Origin: Venturia oleaginea
Taxonomy: Eukaryota; Ascomycota; Dothideomycetes; Venturiales; Venturiaceae
Length of the DNA: 64,000 bases
NCBI GenBank assembly: GCA_013176395.1
Contig: JABMLP010000022.1
Location: forward strand, 806,001-870,000
Direction of reading: 5' to 3'
Below are positions 63,172 through 64,000 of this stretch, piece after piece. The notes beneath the pieces are model-generated. The model made no database searches. It was not told the DNA's origin and saw nothing but the letters and a program-made list of their open reading frames with translations. The position numbers were made by a program, and so were the translations under genes. The stretch's first letter is position 1. Every line of letters begins with the position of its first letter.

Positions 63172-64000
63172 TGGGCGTCAGAGAGGAAAGTGCTGGACTC
63201 GGAGTCAGTGATCAAGACAGGTGGCAGTGGTTGTCAAATATAATGATGGAGCTCAACTGGCTTTGCAGGGCCTTTATGTAGACAGGGAGAGAACGTTTTG
63301 CATCCGTTGTTGTGTCCCATGATACCTGGAGAGCCTTTTGGAGGGCTTCTGGGGAGGGAAATTCACATCCGCCCAGCGAGGAGAAAGGAAGTGAAGGTAG
63401 GATGAGGAGCTCTTGATGCTACTTTCAGCTTTCTTTCAAAAGAAATTGTCTGAAGCTTTTTAGACGATTGTTCGATACCAACCAATGCTGTACCCTGGGA
63501 CAAAATCCGAATACGGTTCAACGCTCTCAGTCAACGATGGAAATTAAATTACCAGGAATTTGACGATAACGTTGTCGAGCCAAGGAACTTCACTAAGGTA
63601 CTGATGGAGTCTTCTATTTCCCAGGGCACTGTAATGATTACGCCATGGTAGTACTCCCCGTTTATCTATTCCTTAGAGCGAGTACATTCATCGACAACAA
63701 GTCAACCTCTGCTTTCAAACATATTCTTGACTTACAGTGCCCTGTAACTCGAAACGAACAAGTGCACACTTCATGTACAATTGTCCCAACTCCTCGATGG
63801 CTGACAAGGCATGTGAGAATGCCTCACTGTTATTGGACGGATAGCTCAGGAGCTTGCACCTCTGGGAGGATCGCGTTTACTTATGCAAAATCTCGAAAGC
63901 ACCTACAATCCTCACACATTCGCTTACTGCATATCTACTAAATACTACTCACATGGGCTGAATCACCACATCACGGCCTTTCAGATAGAATCCGATCGCA
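63172..64000. other. Intergenic DNA to the right edge
   Basis: Promoter of the hypothetical gene, then sequence with only short frames. A plus-strand frame at 63645-63941 (98 codons) shows no feature that would make it a gene. Confidence 0.45.

Overview
This window comes from a filamentous ascomycete (Pezizomycotina). The coding genes carry introns of about 50 nt with GTA(A/T)G-type donors and CTAAC/CTAAT branch points. The gene set is typically fungal: GH76 mannanase, GH5 exo-glucanase, KRE9/KNH wall protein, a DBF2-type NDR kinase, a GT32 MIPC synthase, F-box and P450-like proteins. The order could not be fixed from sequence alone; Leotiomycetes or Dothideomycetes are plausible.

Layout. 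1-10 kb: a cell-surface stretch with a partial GH76 enzyme, an F-box protein, a GH5 exo-1,3-beta-glucanase and a GPI-anchored KRE9/KNH-like protein. 11-31 kb: ordinary core genome holding the DBF2-type kinase, a Mn-type CDF transporter, an FHA/CHK2-type kinase, MIPC synthase and the N-terminal amidase NTA1. It also holds two tiny ribosomal protein genes, eL41 (25 codons, 7-nt last exon) and eL39 (6-nt first exon). Scattered among these are an unrecognised broken gene (14.4-15.4 kb), a 686-bp deleted Fot/pogo-type transposon and a broken DUF7924-like gene. 31.5-32.6 kb holds a coiled-coil protein of unknown role.

32.8-53.7 kb is an island of mobile and decaying DNA. It contains a broken Fot/pogo copy, a gene of a fungal multicopy family ending in an RRSARIA motif, and two abutting 25-bp minisatellites. 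It also holds the tail of a LINE and a complete MULE with 72-bp inverted repeats and a 10-bp target duplication. That MULE carries an apparently intact transposase and has a second Fot/pogo element nested inside it. Further on are an FHA-kinase pseudogene, an array of eight 17-bp units, a von Willebrand A-domain pseudogene and a broken Tc1/IS630-type transposon. The last of these ends 71 bp before the start codon of FAP7.

53.8-63.2 kb returns to compact core genome. FAP7 and HAM1 converge with only 9 bp between stop codons. A P450-like protein lacking a recognisable heme cysteine, TRM6, WDR70 and a hypothetical protein follow.

The most unusual signal is in the Fot/pogo family. All three copies have the same 5' end design: an 8-bp tip followed by two 17-bp repeats. 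The 17-bp sequence differs between copies, and a separate eight-unit array of similar 17-mers lies at 46.6 kb. No RNA genes, CRISPR arrays or prokaryotic signals were seen. Splice sites were assigned by eye from frame and family conservation.
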